A stretch of 57,724 nucleotides of DNA. Source: Streptomyces sp. SID3343. GTDB taxonomy: Bacteria; Actinomycetota; Actinomycetes; Streptomycetales; Streptomycetaceae. This document shows, in pieces, positions 20,087 to 29,239 of the stretch; positions within the stretch are counted from its first letter, which is position 1, and the number at the start of each line of letters is the position of its first letter. A program made the position numbers and the translations under genes. The DNA is taken from NCBI RefSeq assembly GCF_009865215.1, contig NZ_WWJX01000770.1:1-57724 (forward strand). The letters run 5' to 3'. The notes beneath the pieces are model-generated. The model ran no database searches. It saw nothing but the letters and a program-made list of their open reading frames with translations, and was not told the DNA's origin.

Positions 20087-21457
20087 ATGGCCGAGGGCGT
20101 AGGTATCGGTCTGGGCGGCGTGGGGTTCGAGGGGGGCTACGCGGCGTACGGACCCGCAGATCCCGAACAGCGCGCGCAGCACATCCTGGAGGTCTTCGAG
20201 CGGGCCTTCGGCACTTTGATCGACGGCGACCCGGCCGCATTCCGAGTCAAGTTCCGCAAGATGGCCGCCTCGGCGTTCGCGTTCTACCGGGGCACGGCCT
20301 GCCTGTTCTACGCCGACCTGGACGAACAGGAGGATCCGTTCCTGGACGAGCGGACCTCGCGCGTGTGGATCCACGGTGACCTGCACGCGGAGAACTTCGG
20401 CACGTACATGAACGCCGACGGCAAGCTCGTCTTCAACGTCAACGACTTCGACGAGGCTTACGTGGGGCCATGGACGTGGGACGTCAAGCGCTTCGCGGCA
20501 AGCCTGGCCCTGATCGGGCACAGCAAGGCACTCAGCGACGACGCGATAGCGGATCTGGTCGCGCGCTACGGCGCGGCATACCTGGATCAGTTGCGGCTGT
20601 TGACCGACAAGACGACGCCTGAGCAGGCCGCGTTGACACTGGCGACGGCCCAAGGCCCGCTGCTCGACGTGCTGCACGAGGCCCGCCTGCAAACCCGGAT
20701 CGGCCTCCTGCAGTCCCAGACCGTCGTGGTCGACCACGAGCGCCGGTTCGCCATGTCGGGCGGCGCGTTCCCGCTCTCGGACGAGGTCAAGACGACGGTG
20801 TTGGAGGCGTTCGGGCGCTACCTGGACACACTCCCGCCCGCGACCCGGCAGCGGCCGGACACCTACGACGTCAAGGACGTGGTCGGCCGGCGCGGGGTGG
20901 GCATCGGAAGCGCGGGCCTCCCCTCGTACAACCTCTTGATCGAGGGCAACACGGAGGCGTTGGAGAACGACGTCATCCTGTACATGAAGCAGGGTCAGAC
21001 TCCGTCGGTGAGCCACCACGTGACCGACCCGCTGGTGCGCGCGTACTTCGAGCACGAAGGCCACCGAACGGTCATCTCACAACGCGCGCTCCAGGCTCAC
21101 GCCGACCCGTGGCTGGGCTTCACCGACATTGACGGGATCGGGCAACTGGTCGCCGAGGTGTCGCCCTACGCCAACGATCTGGATTGGTCCGATCTCAACG
21201 AGGTGGGCACCATCGCGGAGGTCGTCGACTACCTCGGCCGGGCCACGGCGACGATGCACGCGGTTGCCGACGAGGAGAGCGGACACACCCTGGTGCCTTT
21301 CTCGACCGAGGACGCGATTCGCGAGGCGATCGAGCGCGACATCAAGGGCTTCACCGCCTCCCTCGTCGAATTCGCGCACGCATACGGGGCACGGGCCCGC
21401 GCAGACCACGCGATCTTCGTGGACCTGTTCCGTAACGGTCTCATCCGGGGGTTGTAG
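20087..21457 (+). CDS. DUF2252 family protein
   Basis: A 456-residue soluble protein of the uncharacterised DUF2252 family. It has a phosphotransferase-like core: the segment WIHGDLHAENFG (about 101-112) and FNVNDFDEAYVGP (about 124-136) look like the catalytic and metal loops of aminoglycoside-kinase-fold enzymes. This implies ATP-dependent phosphorylation of an unknown substrate, which is inference. Further family segments are DVKDVVGRRGVGIGS and the C-terminal YARDH-like AHAYGARARADHA. ATG behind GAGGGAGG. Not obviously in an operon; the Ada-AlkA gene starts 66 bases later and could be co-transcribed. Confidence 0.88.
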   Translation: MAEGVGIGLGGVGFEGGYAAYGPADPEQRAQHILEVFERAFGTLIDGDPAAFRVKFRKMAASAFAFYRGTACLFYADLDEQEDPFLDERTSRVWIHGDLHAENFGTYMNADGKLVFNVNDFDEAYVGPWTWDVKRFAASLALIGHSKALSDDAIADLVARYGAAYLDQLRLLTDKTTPEQAALTLATAQGPLLDVLHEARLQTRIGLLQSQTVVVDHERRFAMSGGAFPLSDEVKTTVLEAFGRYLDTLPPATRQRPDTYDVKDVVGRRGVGIGSAGLPSYNLLIEGNTEALENDVILYMKQGQTPSVSHHVTDPLVRAYFEHEGHRTVISQRALQAHADPWLGFTDIDGIGQLVAEVSPYANDLDWSDLNEVGTIAEVVDYLGRATATMHAVADEESGHTLVPFSTEDAIREAIERDIKGFTASLVEFAHAYGARARADHAIFVDLFRNGLIRGL

Positions 21458-21523
21458 CCCACGACGGTGCTGTCCGATTCCCGCCGGCTACGGGTCGGCG
21501 GTCGCGTAACACTGGTTGGCGTG

Positions 21524-22969
21524 ATGGACGACGAGCAGTGCTACCGAGCATGCAGCAGTCGAGACGGTCGGTTCGACGGCTGGTTCTACATGGGGGTCAC
21601 GAGCACCGAGATCTACTGCCGACCGAGTTGTCCCGCGGTCAAGCCCAAGCGGGAGAACGCGCGTTTTTACCCCTCGGCCGCAGCGGCACAGGCAGCAGGC
21701 TTCCGAGCTTGCAAGCGGTGCCGCCCGGATACCTCCCCCGGTTCACCGGAGTGGGACGTACGGGCCGACGTGGTCGGACGCGCGATGCGCCTGATCGCGG
21801 ACGGCGTCGTGGATCGCGAGGGCGTCGGCGGTCTCGCGGCGCGCCTGGGTTACAGCGACCGGCAGTTGAATCGATTGCTGATGGCGGAGGTCGGTGCGGG
21901 CCCTCTCGCGCTGGCGCGGGCCCGGCGGGCGCAGACCGCCCGAGTGCTGCTGGAGACCTCGGACCTGCAGATCGCGCAGGTCGCGTTCGCCGCCGGCTTC
22001 GCAAGCGTGCGGCAGTTCAACGACACCGTGCGCGAGGTGTTCGGGCGCACCCCGTCCGAGGTGCGCGGGCGAGCGGGAGTTCGAGGTGGGGAACCTGGTG
22101 AAATAAGGCTTCGGTTGCCGTACCGGACACCGATCGCGCTCGAGCACACCCTCGGCTTTCTGGGCGTGCGGGCCGTCCCAGGCGTCGAGGAGTTCGTGGA
22201 CGGCGCGTATCGCCGGGTGTTGTCACTACCGCACGGTACGGGTGTGGTCGAGCTGTCACCCGGCCCCTCCTGGGTGTGGTGCCGGTTGGTCCTGGGGGAC
22301 CTGCGTGATCTGGGCGCCGCGGTACAGCGGTGCAGACGACTGCTCGACCTGGACGCGGATCCGCTGGCGGTCGACGAGGCACTGGCGAGTGGCGGCCTCG
22401 CAAGGCTGGTGCAAGCCGTACCCGGAATGCGTTCGCCCGGTCACGTGGACCCGGACGAGCTCGCGGTGCGAGCCGTGCTCGGCCAGCAGGTCTCGGTCGC
22501 GGGAGCGCGCACGATCGCGGGCCGCCTGACGGCGTTGTACGGCAAGCCACTGGCGGCCCCGCAGGACGGACTCACGCACGCCTTTCCCACGGCGGCAGCC
22601 CTCGCGGACGCCGATCCGGCCGACCTGCCGATGCCCAACGCCCGCAAGAAGGCACTGTTCGCGCTGACCGGCGCACTCGCGTCCGGCGCGGTCCGGCTCG
22701 ACTCGGGAGTCGATCGCCCGGCGGCGGAGGCCGCGTTGCTGGCGCTTCCGGGCATCGGGCCTTGGACAGCGTCGTACATTCGACTGCGAGCACTCGGTGA
22801 TCCGGACGTGTTCCTGCCGACCGATCTGGGCGTCAAGCACGCCCTCGCACGGCTCGACCCGCTCGCCGCGGACCCACAGTTGTGGTCCCCATGGCGCTCA
22901 TACGCACTGCACCACCTGTGGGCGAGCCTGTCCGCAGCCCCCACCGCCCCGGCGAAGGAAGTCGCATGA
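21524..22969 (+). CDS. Ada-AlkA fusion: methyl-phosphotriester sensor and 3-methyladenine DNA glycosylase
   Basis: 481 residues with three modules. Residues 1-75 are an Ada N-terminal zinc domain with ligands Cys32, Cys36, Cys63 and Cys66; Cys32 should accept methyl groups from phosphotriesters. Residues 80-190 are an AraC-type helix-turn-helix pair. Residues 195-480 are an AlkA glycosylase, with the helix-hairpin-helix [16 protein letters not shown] and the following PTDLGVKHA carrying the catalytic Asp. It should sense alkylation, activate its own operon and excise alkylated bases. ATG 21524 chosen (GTG 21521 adjacent). Its last four bases overlap the ogt start (ATGA), so the two are translationally coupled. 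Confidence 0.93.
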   Translation: MDDEQCYRACSSRDGRFDGWFYMGVTSTEIYCRPSCPAVKPKRENARFYPSAAAAQAAGFRACKRCRPDTSPGSPEWDVRADVVGRAMRLIADGVVDREGVGGLAARLGYSDRQLNRLLMAEVGAGPLALARARRAQTARVLLETSDLQIAQVAFAAGFASVRQFNDTVREVFGRTPSEVRGRAGVRGGEPGEIRLRLPYRTPIALEHTLGFLGVRAVPGVEEFVDGAYRRVLSLPHGTGVVELSPGPSWVWCRLVLGDLRDLGAAVQRCRRLLDLDADPLAVDEALASGGLARLVQAVPGMRSPGHVDPDELAVRAVLGQQVSVAGARTIAGRLTALYGKPLAAPQDGLTHAFPTAAALADADPADLPMPNARKKALFALTGALASGAVRLDSGVDRPAAEAALLALPGIGPWTASYIRLRALGDPDVFLPTDLGVKHALARLDPLAADPQLWSPWRSYALHHLWASLSAAPTAPAKEVA

Positions 22970-23520
22970 AGCAAGACGCCCTATTCGAAGCCGTCGAAGC
23001 GCCCGAGCCGAACCTGCCCGCGATCGAATTCCGGGCCACGTCGGCGGCCCCGCGGCGATACGCCGTGGCCGAATCCCCGGTCGGCGAACTGCTGTTCATC
23101 GGCGACGGCGAGTCGCTGACCGCGCTGTACATGGATGCCTCGCCCGAGCCCGACTGGGTCCACGACCCGGGCGCGTTCGTCGAGGCGCAGGCGCAGCTGC
23201 GCGCTTACTTCGCCGGCGAATTGCGCGAGTTCGACCTGCCGTTGGCGCCGGCGGGCACGGCTTTCCAGCTCAAAGTGTGGTCGGCTTTGACCACGATCCC
23301 GTACGGGCACACGATGTCCTACGGCGGCTTGGCCACGAAGTTCCTCGGCCAACCGACCGCCTCGCGTGCGGTGGGACTGGCCAACGGCCGCAATCCGATC
23401 AGCATCGTGATCCCGTGTCACCGGGTGATCGGTGCGGACGGCACGCTCACCGGATACGCGGGCGGCCTGCCCCGCAAGCAGCGGCTGCTGGCCTTGGAGC
23501 ACGTGCGCGTCACCGGTTAG
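22966..23520 (+). CDS. ogt: Methylated-DNA--protein-cysteine methyltransferase
   Basis: A 184-residue suicide enzyme that transfers alkyl groups from O6-alkylguanine to its own Cys. The active site [10 protein letters not shown] lies near 145-154. The preceding [12 protein letters not shown] segment and the helix-turn-helix [20 protein letters not shown] are canonical. ATG 22966 overlaps the TGA of the Ada-AlkA gene, with GAAGGA upstream. Together they form a compact alkylation-repair operon, expected to be induced by the Ada module. Confidence 0.95.
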   Translation: MKQDALFEAVEAPEPNLPAIEFRATSAAPRRYAVAESPVGELLFIGDGESLTALYMDASPEPDWVHDPGAFVEAQAQLRAYFAGELREFDLPLAPAGTAFQLKVWSALTTIPYGHTMSYGGLATKFLGQPTASRAVGLANGRNPISIVIPCHRVIGADGTLTGYAGGLPRKQRLLALEHVRVTG

Positions 23521-23537
23521 CCGCCTGTTGGGGTGCG

Positions 23538-24449
23538 TCACGACTGGAAGGCTCGGCGTACCACCTCCGCGATCCGCCCTCGTCGCAGTGTGTCGTACCA
23601 CGTGAACCGAAGCACGAGGGCGCCCACCAGAGCGAGCTCGTTGGCCCGGGCCCGATCCCGGAACAGGGCGTCGGGCCGCGAGTGCACGTCTGCGCCATCC
23701 GCCTCGGCGAAGACCGGCCGCAGTCCCTTCAGCCACGCGAGATCCACGCGTGCCCGCCCGCCGCCGGCCAACGCGACCTCGTGCTGGAGTTCGTCCGGCG
23801 CGACTCCGCCCCGGACGCAGTCGAGTCGCACCCGCGACTCCAACGGGCTCTCGGCCCGCGCGTCCGCGATCTCCAGCAGAGGTCGCACGTCCGCGGCCCC
23901 GGGTCGGCCCGCCACCGCCCGCTTCACCTCGGCGAGTTCCTGCGGCGCGACCAGTCCCAGGTGAAGCGCCGAGTCGAGTACCGCGAGCCCTTCCTCCGCC
24001 GGCAGTCGCGGCACGAGGTCCGCGAGTGTGCGCACGGCCGTCGTTACGGGAAACCCGTCCACCACTTCGATCTCGTCCGCCCTCAGCCGTCGCCGATGTG
24101 GCACGATCCCGGGTCCACCAAGACGCGACGCGGTATCGGGCGTTCCGATATGCACGCATTCCACGCGCGGTACGCCACGCATCCCGTGCACGTACGCGGC
24201 ACTGTGCAGCACGGCCACGGCCCGTTCCCCATAGGCGGCGAGCCCGGCGCGCAACAACCCGCGCGAGGTCGGCGCACACCGATCGGCATCGACGAATCCC
24301 ACGCCGCGCGCAAGTTCGCGCATCCGTCCATCGCACACGAGCCCCCTCCACGCCCGCGCGGAAATCCCGGCGGCCGCCGCCCATTCCCGCGTCACCACTC
24401 CATCGCTCTGCCATGCCAACCTCCGCAAGACTTGTACTGCCTGATCCAT
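23538..24449 (-). CDS. AbiEi-like N-terminal domain with a nuclease-fold (DUF559/Vsr-like) C-terminus
   Basis: 303 residues. The N-terminal 20-60 region (SDGVVTREWAAAAGISARAW) is the small winged helix found in AbiEi-type antitoxins. The middle part has GLAAYGERAVAVLHSAAYVHG. The C-terminal 100 residues look like a very-short-patch-repair or DUF559 endonuclease fold, with SPLESRVRLDC and RVDLAW ahead of an E-A-D-G motif. Such proteins are very common single genes in actinobacteria; function is unproven. ATG 24449 with AGGA upstream; the frame opens at 24539. No AbiEii toxin gene adjoins it, so a toxin-antitoxin role is doubtful. Confidence 0.75.
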   Translation of the reverse strand: MDQAVQVLRRLAWQSDGVVTREWAAAAGISARAWRGLVCDGRMRELARGVGFVDADRCAPTSRGLLRAGLAAYGERAVAVLHSAAYVHGMRGVPRVECVHIGTPDTASRLGGPGIVPHRRRLRADEIEVVDGFPVTTAVRTLADLVPRLPAEEGLAVLDSALHLGLVAPQELAEVKRAVAGRPGAADVRPLLEIADARAESPLESRVRLDCVRGGVAPDELQHEVALAGGGRARVDLAWLKGLRPVFAEADGADVHSRPDALFRDRARANELALVGALVLRFTWYDTLRRGRIAEVVRRAFQS

Positions 24450-24666
24450 TTCCGGATCCTCGCCTGCGGGTTCGACGCCCGGCGGAGAGAGCCTGCGATC
24501 TGTGGACAACTCGACTCTTGTGGACAACGGATGGCTCACTTTGCCCGGATTCTCGGATGATCTTCAACAGTTCGTCATGTTCGTGATCATCAAGTGCCAC
24601 CGACCGGTTGGATCCAACCGATGTGATGGAGGCGTCCCCACATCTGCCTCCGTCCCGAGGATCGTC

Positions 24667-25869
24667 ATGTCTACCGTCATGAAACGCCGGCGTATCGCGG
24701 CCGTGTGTGCCGCGCTCGCGCTCACCGCCGGTGCCGGCGCCGCCTACGCCGAGAATCGACCCGCCTCGCGCGAGTCCGCGCCGGTGACTGCCGCCCCCGC
24801 TCAGGCCAAGGTGTCCTTCAACGTCGTCAGCGACGTGCAGGGCGACCTCGCCGACTTCGGGCGCGCACTCGACCAGATGAAGGTCGTCAACCCTGGCAGC
24901 AGCGCGCTGGTGGTCAACGGCGACATCACGCCGCGTGGCTACAAGGCCGAGTACGACCAGGTAAAGCAGGTGCTGGACACGCGTCCGCACCCCGCGAACA
25001 CGTTCTTCACCATCGGCAACCATGAGTTCTATGTGCCGAAGTACTGCTCCCCCGACAAGCTGTGCCAGGCCACGTGGCCCAATGGCACGACCGAGCAGTC
25101 CCTGTTCCAGAACTTCTACGACTTCACCGGCCTGGACAAGGTCTTCTACGAGCGTGTCGTCGACGGCGTCCCGATGCTGTTCCTGGGCACCGAGAAGTAC
25201 ATGAAGTACCACGACGACACCAAGTGGGACGAGGTCTGGTTCAGCGAGGAGCAGCTCACCTGGCTCGAACAGCGGATGAACTACTGGGAGTCGCAGGGCA
25301 AGCCCACGTTCGTCTTCTCGCATCACGTGCTTCCGGACACGGTCTCGGGCACGCGGAACAAGCTGTACAGCGCCGACTATCTCCAGGCCGACCGGATCAT
25401 GAAGATTCTCGGCTCGCACAAGGACGCCGTGCTGTTCACGTCACACACGCACTGGGACCTCAACCTGTCCGACTGGGCCGTGCGCAAGGTGGTTCCGGAG
25501 ACCGGCAACCTCGAAGGCTTCACCGTGGTGAACACCGGGGCGATGGAGACCCAGTGGACCGACAACGGGACGGGCGGCGAGAAGTCGCTCGGCCGCACCG
25601 AGAACAGCGGTCTCCAGGTCGAGGTCACCAACGACCGCGTAGTGATCAAGGCTCGCGACTTCCTTCGTAACAAGTGGCTCAAGGAACTGAGCGTTCCGCT
25701 GCACACCAAGTGCGCCGCTGCCAAGCCGTGGACCGACTCGGCGACCTACACCAATGGCGACACCGTCGTGTGGAACAACCACACGTGGCGTGCCAAGTGG
25801 TGGACTCGGGGCGAGCAGCCCGGAACCACCGGCCAGTGGGGCGTGTGGGAAGAGCAGGGCGCCTGCTGA
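24667..25869 (+). CDS. Secreted metallophosphoesterase with C-terminal carbohydrate-binding module
   Basis: 400 residues. A Sec-type signal peptide occupies 1-28 (KRRR, hydrophobic core, cleavage near AYA-EN). A calcineurin-like phosphoesterase follows (about 45-340), with metal-binding motifs SDVQGD, NGDITPRG, GNHEF, SHHVLP and SHTHWDL. The last 50 residues, CAAAKPWTDSATYTNGDTVV onward, are Trp-rich and resemble a CBM5/12 chitin-binding module. It should therefore act outside the cell on phosphate esters while tethered to chitin or a similar polysaccharide. ATG 24667 precedes the signal peptide. A strong hairpin follows 21 bases after the stop. Confidence 0.88.
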   Translation: MSTVMKRRRIAAVCAALALTAGAGAAYAENRPASRESAPVTAAPAQAKVSFNVVSDVQGDLADFGRALDQMKVVNPGSSALVVNGDITPRGYKAEYDQVKQVLDTRPHPANTFFTIGNHEFYVPKYCSPDKLCQATWPNGTTEQSLFQNFYDFTGLDKVFYERVVDGVPMLFLGTEKYMKYHDDTKWDEVWFSEEQLTWLEQRMNYWESQGKPTFVFSHHVLPDTVSGTRNKLYSADYLQADRIMKILGSHKDAVLFTSHTHWDLNLSDWAVRKVVPETGNLEGFTVVNTGAMETQWTDNGTGGEKSLGRTENSGLQVEVTNDRVVIKARDFLRNKWLKELSVPLHTKCAAAKPWTDSATYTNGDTVVWNNHTWRAKWWTRGEQPGTTGQWGVWEEQGAC

Positions 25870-25890
25870 CGAAGGCACCGTCGGGCACGA

Positions 25891-25930
25891 CGAGGGGGCG
25901 GGACCACGAGTTCGTGGGCCCGCCCCCTCG
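25891..25930 (+). terminator. Long GC stem-loop after the metallophosphoesterase gene
   Basis: Perfect 12-base outer arms CGAGGGGGCGGG (25891-25902) and CCCGCCCCCTCG (25919-25930), then a one-base mismatch and an inner CCACGA/TCGTGG stem with a 2-base loop. No U-tract. Confidence 0.8.
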
Positions 25931-26020
25931 CGTGGTCTCACTCCATGGCACCGACACCGCCGCCACTGGCGTCGGATCGCAGGCGGCGGGCGGCGCGGGC
26001 TCCGAATGCGCGCAGCCCGG

Positions 26021-26345
26021 CTACGGCAGCACACGGTCCAGTGAAGTCGGCGGCCCGCGCTTCGTGTTGTCGAGCCGGCGGCTCGTCGTGGCGGGCACCG
26101 GAATCGACCGAACGAGCATCGCGTCGATAAGGGCAGCGACCACCACGCCCGCATCCATCGTCTTCGGCGTCACGTCAAAAGGGGACGCGACGCCGCGGGA
26201 CCCGGCGATCATGATGAGTGCGGCCGAGCCGATCACTCGCCCGATCCGGGCCAGGCCGGTGACCACACTGCTCTGGGCATCGCCTGTGCGCAGCCACTTC
26301 ATAGTCCATGGACTGTCCGAACAGCAGCGAACAACAAAATCGGCA
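26021..26345 (-). pseudogene. Frameshifted, internally deleted remnant of an MMPL-family transporter
   Basis: Two reading frames on the minus strand hold consecutive pieces of the conserved MMPL/RND C-terminal domain. About 26296-26345 reads LLFGQSMDYEV, the family's FGLSMDYEVFL motif. Then 26021-26302, in another frame, reads KWLRTGDAQSSVVTGLARIG, RVIGSAALIMIAG, VVVAALIDAMLVRSIPVPA and SLDRVLP. These match the helices and the LIDA-V-R-x-x-x-VPA motif that follow it in intact transporters. The F-L-L-S-R-I-R-E-E segment between them is missing, and the upstream two thirds of the protein are absent. The remainder of the gap to 26449 has no feature. Confidence 0.75.
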
Positions 26346-26448
26346 GTCGCTTGAGGCCGCGCGTGATCGGCTTGAGCGAGCTTTTGGCCTGATCCCCTCG
26401 CCTGATACGCCTCCGAGCGTCGATAAACTCCCGAGCGACCGTGCCACG

Positions 26449-27279
26449 TCAGACAACCGAGTCGATGCGGACGATCGTCAGGTCCCCGTCGCCGAGTTCA
26501 CCGGAGCGGCGCCGAGGGCCCGCCCATCGGGCCACGTCGCGGGCACTCCCACCGGCGGGCTCGCCCAATTCTTCCCACGGCTGCCCTCCGGCCTGCGCGG
26601 TCCGGAGAAACCACGCCCCCGCAGCGTCGTTGGCCAAAAACAGCCGGTCGCGGTCGGTCCACGTGCCGCGCGCACAGCGGATCCGCCCTGCGACCGCGCT
26701 GGGGCCCGCCCCGTTGCTCGTGACGAGGTCGACCCTGCGAGTCGTCGGGAACACGCGCCACAGGCGGTCGCCGCGCACCTGGAAGAGATACGCGTCGCCA
26801 AGCACCGCCGCCGCCCATTGACCGCGTCCGGACAGCCACGGGTGCGGTGCCACGTGCGCCGCGAGCACCGCCGACGCGTGCGCGCCGAGGTCGAGCTTGC
26901 GTAGTTCGTACGGCTGTACCGGCATGCCGCGTCGGTCGCGCTCGACCAGGTACCGCTTGGTCAGGGCCGGCCAGCGATCGGCCGCCCGCGCCAGTACCTC
27001 GGCAAAGCCCGTACCTTCGCACAGCAGCGGCGTGGGCGCCGCGCCGCACGCCCGCACCAGGAGTTCGGCCCAACGGCGCGCGAGCAGGCTCTCGGCCGCG
27101 CCGTCGGCCAGTGCGATCCGCAACGCGCCGGGACGATCCACCCGGGCCCGGTGGCACGCGGGCCCGGCCGCCGGCAGGAACCCGCGCCCGGCTCCGTCGC
27201 CGACCCACACCGCGTCCTCGTATTCGAGAGGTTCGCCTTCGTGCCGGTGCAGGGCGAGGACTGTGACGTTCGCGCGCAC
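26449..27279 (-). CDS. PP2C-like protein of unknown substrate
   Basis: 276 residues. Segments IALADGAAESLLARRWAE, WAAAVLGDAYLFQVRGDRLW, RDRLFLANDAAGAWFLR and the terminal GDGDLTIVRI follow the order of PPM/PP2C phosphatases (D-G strand, G-D strand, late D and G-D-D-x-T strand). Several metal-binding Asp are replaced, so activity is uncertain. Start at GTG 27279 behind AGAGGAGA; the frame is open to 27459 inside the neighbouring gene. It begins 34 bases after the siderophore synthetase stop on the same strand, so the two are probably one operon. A link to siderophore control is inference. Confidence 0.7.
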   Translation of the reverse strand: MRANVTVLALHRHEGEPLEYEDAVWVGDGAGRGFLPAAGPACHRARVDRPGALRIALADGAAESLLARRWAELLVRACGAAPTPLLCEGTGFAEVLARAADRWPALTKRYLVERDRRGMPVQPYELRKLDLGAHASAVLAAHVAPHPWLSGRGQWAAAVLGDAYLFQVRGDRLWRVFPTTRRVDLVTSNGAGPSAVAGRIRCARGTWTDRDRLFLANDAAGAWFLRTAQAGGQPWEELGEPAGGSARDVARWAGPRRRSGELGDGDLTIVRIDSVV

Positions 27280-27313
27280 CGTGCCGTCTCCTCTGTGGTG
27301 GTACCAGAACCGC

Positions 27314-29239
27314 TCAGCCGCGTACGTCCGCGATCGGATTGGGTATGTCGACGTAGACGGACTGCGCTTCCAACGGGACTTCGAGTTCGTCCAGACCTGC
27401 GACTCGCGTGAGCAGGTTGGCCTTGCACCGCAGTGTGGCACCGTCGAGGAGGCGCTCAACGAGCGGTCGTCCGGCGGGGTGATCCGCGCGCGTGCGCACC
27501 AGCCGGTTCCGAAAGATCGAAATCAACGCCCCTTCGTCGGCGAGATTTTGGGCACCCATCGCGCCGACGAGGCCCAGTACGTTGTTGATCGCGAGGTAAT
27601 AGCCCAGCCGTTCGTCGATCACGTGGTCCGGGCACCACGTGCCCAGGTCGCGGCCGGCGCCCGGCAGCCAGCGCGCAAGGCGCGCGCCGCGTTCGGCCGA
27701 GAAGTAGTAGCCCTGGTTGCCTCGATAACGCCCACCGATCGGGCACCCGTCGGTGTCCAGGACCACAAGCGTGTTCTGTTGGTGGGCCTCCAAGCCCAGG
27801 CCGTATTCACCGTGCAGCCACAGGATCGGCGCGACCAAGACGTCGAGGTAGCGGCGGAACCACGACTCGGCCGTCTCACGCAGCGGCGTCGCGGTGCGCG
27901 CGGCGAGTGTGTACAGGACCTCGGCCAGCATCGAGCGCCCGCGTGGCAGGTCGGGACGCGGCGCGGCGAGTCCCGCGATGCAATGGACACGATCGCGTGG
28001 CCCGAACGGGTTGTCACGCACCACGAGTTCGAGTCCGGATTCGCCGCGTCCACCGGGAATGTTCACCGCTATCCAGCCAAGATCGCGCAGCACGTCGAAG
28101 CCCGGGTGCGCGGAGTGCATGACGCGTTTGAGTCCGGCGTCGAGCATGCGGTGTACGGCGAGGCCTCGCCGCAGCTCGCCGCGGTGGTTCTCCCTACGCG
28201 AGTTGGTGATCTCCACGCCCAGTGACGTCTTGAGCATCACGGCCGCGCCCGAGCGGTACACGGTGCGAATCGACGAGGTCGCGGACCACGCGGGGCCGCC
28301 GGGGCCGAGGTCGCGCAGCAGGCCCCGATCGAGCAAGGCCGCGACGCCGGGCCGGCTGAGCACGTCACGCGCCTGCCACGGGTGAGCGGGCAGTGCGACG
28401 GTGCCGGGCGGGAAGTCCACGCCACCCTTGGCCAGGGCCGCCAGGACGACGGGTACGGGCAGCCCCAGGTCGCCGTCATATACCGCGACCGAGGGGTCGA
28501 CGGCGAACCAGTGCAGCGGGAACGAGCCACGTAACTCGGGCGAGTAGCGCAGTGAGGAAGGCCCGTACATGCCCTGTCGGGACGCCGGCGAGGGGTGCAT
28601 CGGGTGGCCGAGCACGATGGACTGCTCGGTACTCAGGAACGGCGTCGTGCCCGGCACATCCTCGGGCACTTTGCGGCGTTCGGCGAGGTGGTGTGCGACG
28701 CGCCGGGTCGAGTCGATCACGCGGTCGGTCATGTCGGCGATCGCGGTGATCGACCCGACCCGCCCGTGCGCGGCCTCGATCGCCAGGAGTACGGCGAGCG
28801 TGGTCGCGTCGAGCGCGACCCCGCTGCTGAGCCGTACGGGGCCGAAGCGGTGCATGCCGGTCTCGGAGCGATACAGGATCGGCGCGACGACGGTACTCGC
28901 GGTCGCGGGCAACGGCAGGCGCAACGTCCCGTCGGTAGGCAGCGCCGTGCCGCTCTCACGAATGCGGCAACGCAACAGGTTTTCGATCGCCGCGTGGTCG
29001 GCGGCGCGGGAGGGGGAAGGATCGAGCAGTGGGTCGCTTTCGACGTCGTCTTGTGGCTCGGTGTGTCCCGCCGTGCCCAAGGCAGCTTCAGGGCACGGGT
29101 GTTCGGGTTCGATATGGGCCGGGTGGGCGCGCGCCGGTGACGGTTCGTCGCCGGCCGGGGCCGGGGCGGGCGCCGGGATCGGCGTTCGCTGGCTTCCCGG
29201 TCGCACCGGCTCCGGAAGCGCCTCCGCGGATGTCGACAT
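27314..29239 (-). CDS. IucA/IucC family siderophore synthetase (NIS synthetase)
   Basis: 641 residues. An ATP-dependent enzyme that adenylates a carboxylate such as citrate or succinate and condenses it with an amine or hydroxylamine. Seen are LPAHPWQARDVLS, TSSIRTVYR, the KTSLGVEITNSRREN core and HGEYGLGLEAHQQNTL from the FhuF-like C-terminal half, all diagnostic. Residues 1-75 are a Pro/Ala/Glu-rich extension not usual in the family. ATG 29239 with GGGGAGG upstream; the frame opens at 29317. No decarboxylase, monooxygenase or iron transporter adjoins it, so it is an orphan synthetase paired only with the PP2C-like gene. Which siderophore it makes is unknown. Confidence 0.9.
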   Translation of the reverse strand: MSTSAEALPEPVRPGSQRTPIPAPAPAPAGDEPSPARAHPAHIEPEHPCPEAALGTAGHTEPQDDVESDPLLDPSPSRAADHAAIENLLRCRIRESGTALPTDGTLRLPLPATASTVVAPILYRSETGMHRFGPVRLSSGVALDATTLAVLLAIEAAHGRVGSITAIADMTDRVIDSTRRVAHHLAERRKVPEDVPGTTPFLSTEQSIVLGHPMHPSPASRQGMYGPSSLRYSPELRGSFPLHWFAVDPSVAVYDGDLGLPVPVVLAALAKGGVDFPPGTVALPAHPWQARDVLSRPGVAALLDRGLLRDLGPGGPAWSATSSIRTVYRSGAAVMLKTSLGVEITNSRRENHRGELRRGLAVHRMLDAGLKRVMHSAHPGFDVLRDLGWIAVNIPGGRGESGLELVVRDNPFGPRDRVHCIAGLAAPRPDLPRGRSMLAEVLYTLAARTATPLRETAESWFRRYLDVLVAPILWLHGEYGLGLEAHQQNTLVVLDTDGCPIGGRYRGNQGYYFSAERGARLARWLPGAGRDLGTWCPDHVIDERLGYYLAINNVLGLVGAMGAQNLADEGALISIFRNRLVRTRADHPAGRPLVERLLDGATLRCKANLLTRVAGLDELEVPLEAQSVYVDIPNPIADVRG

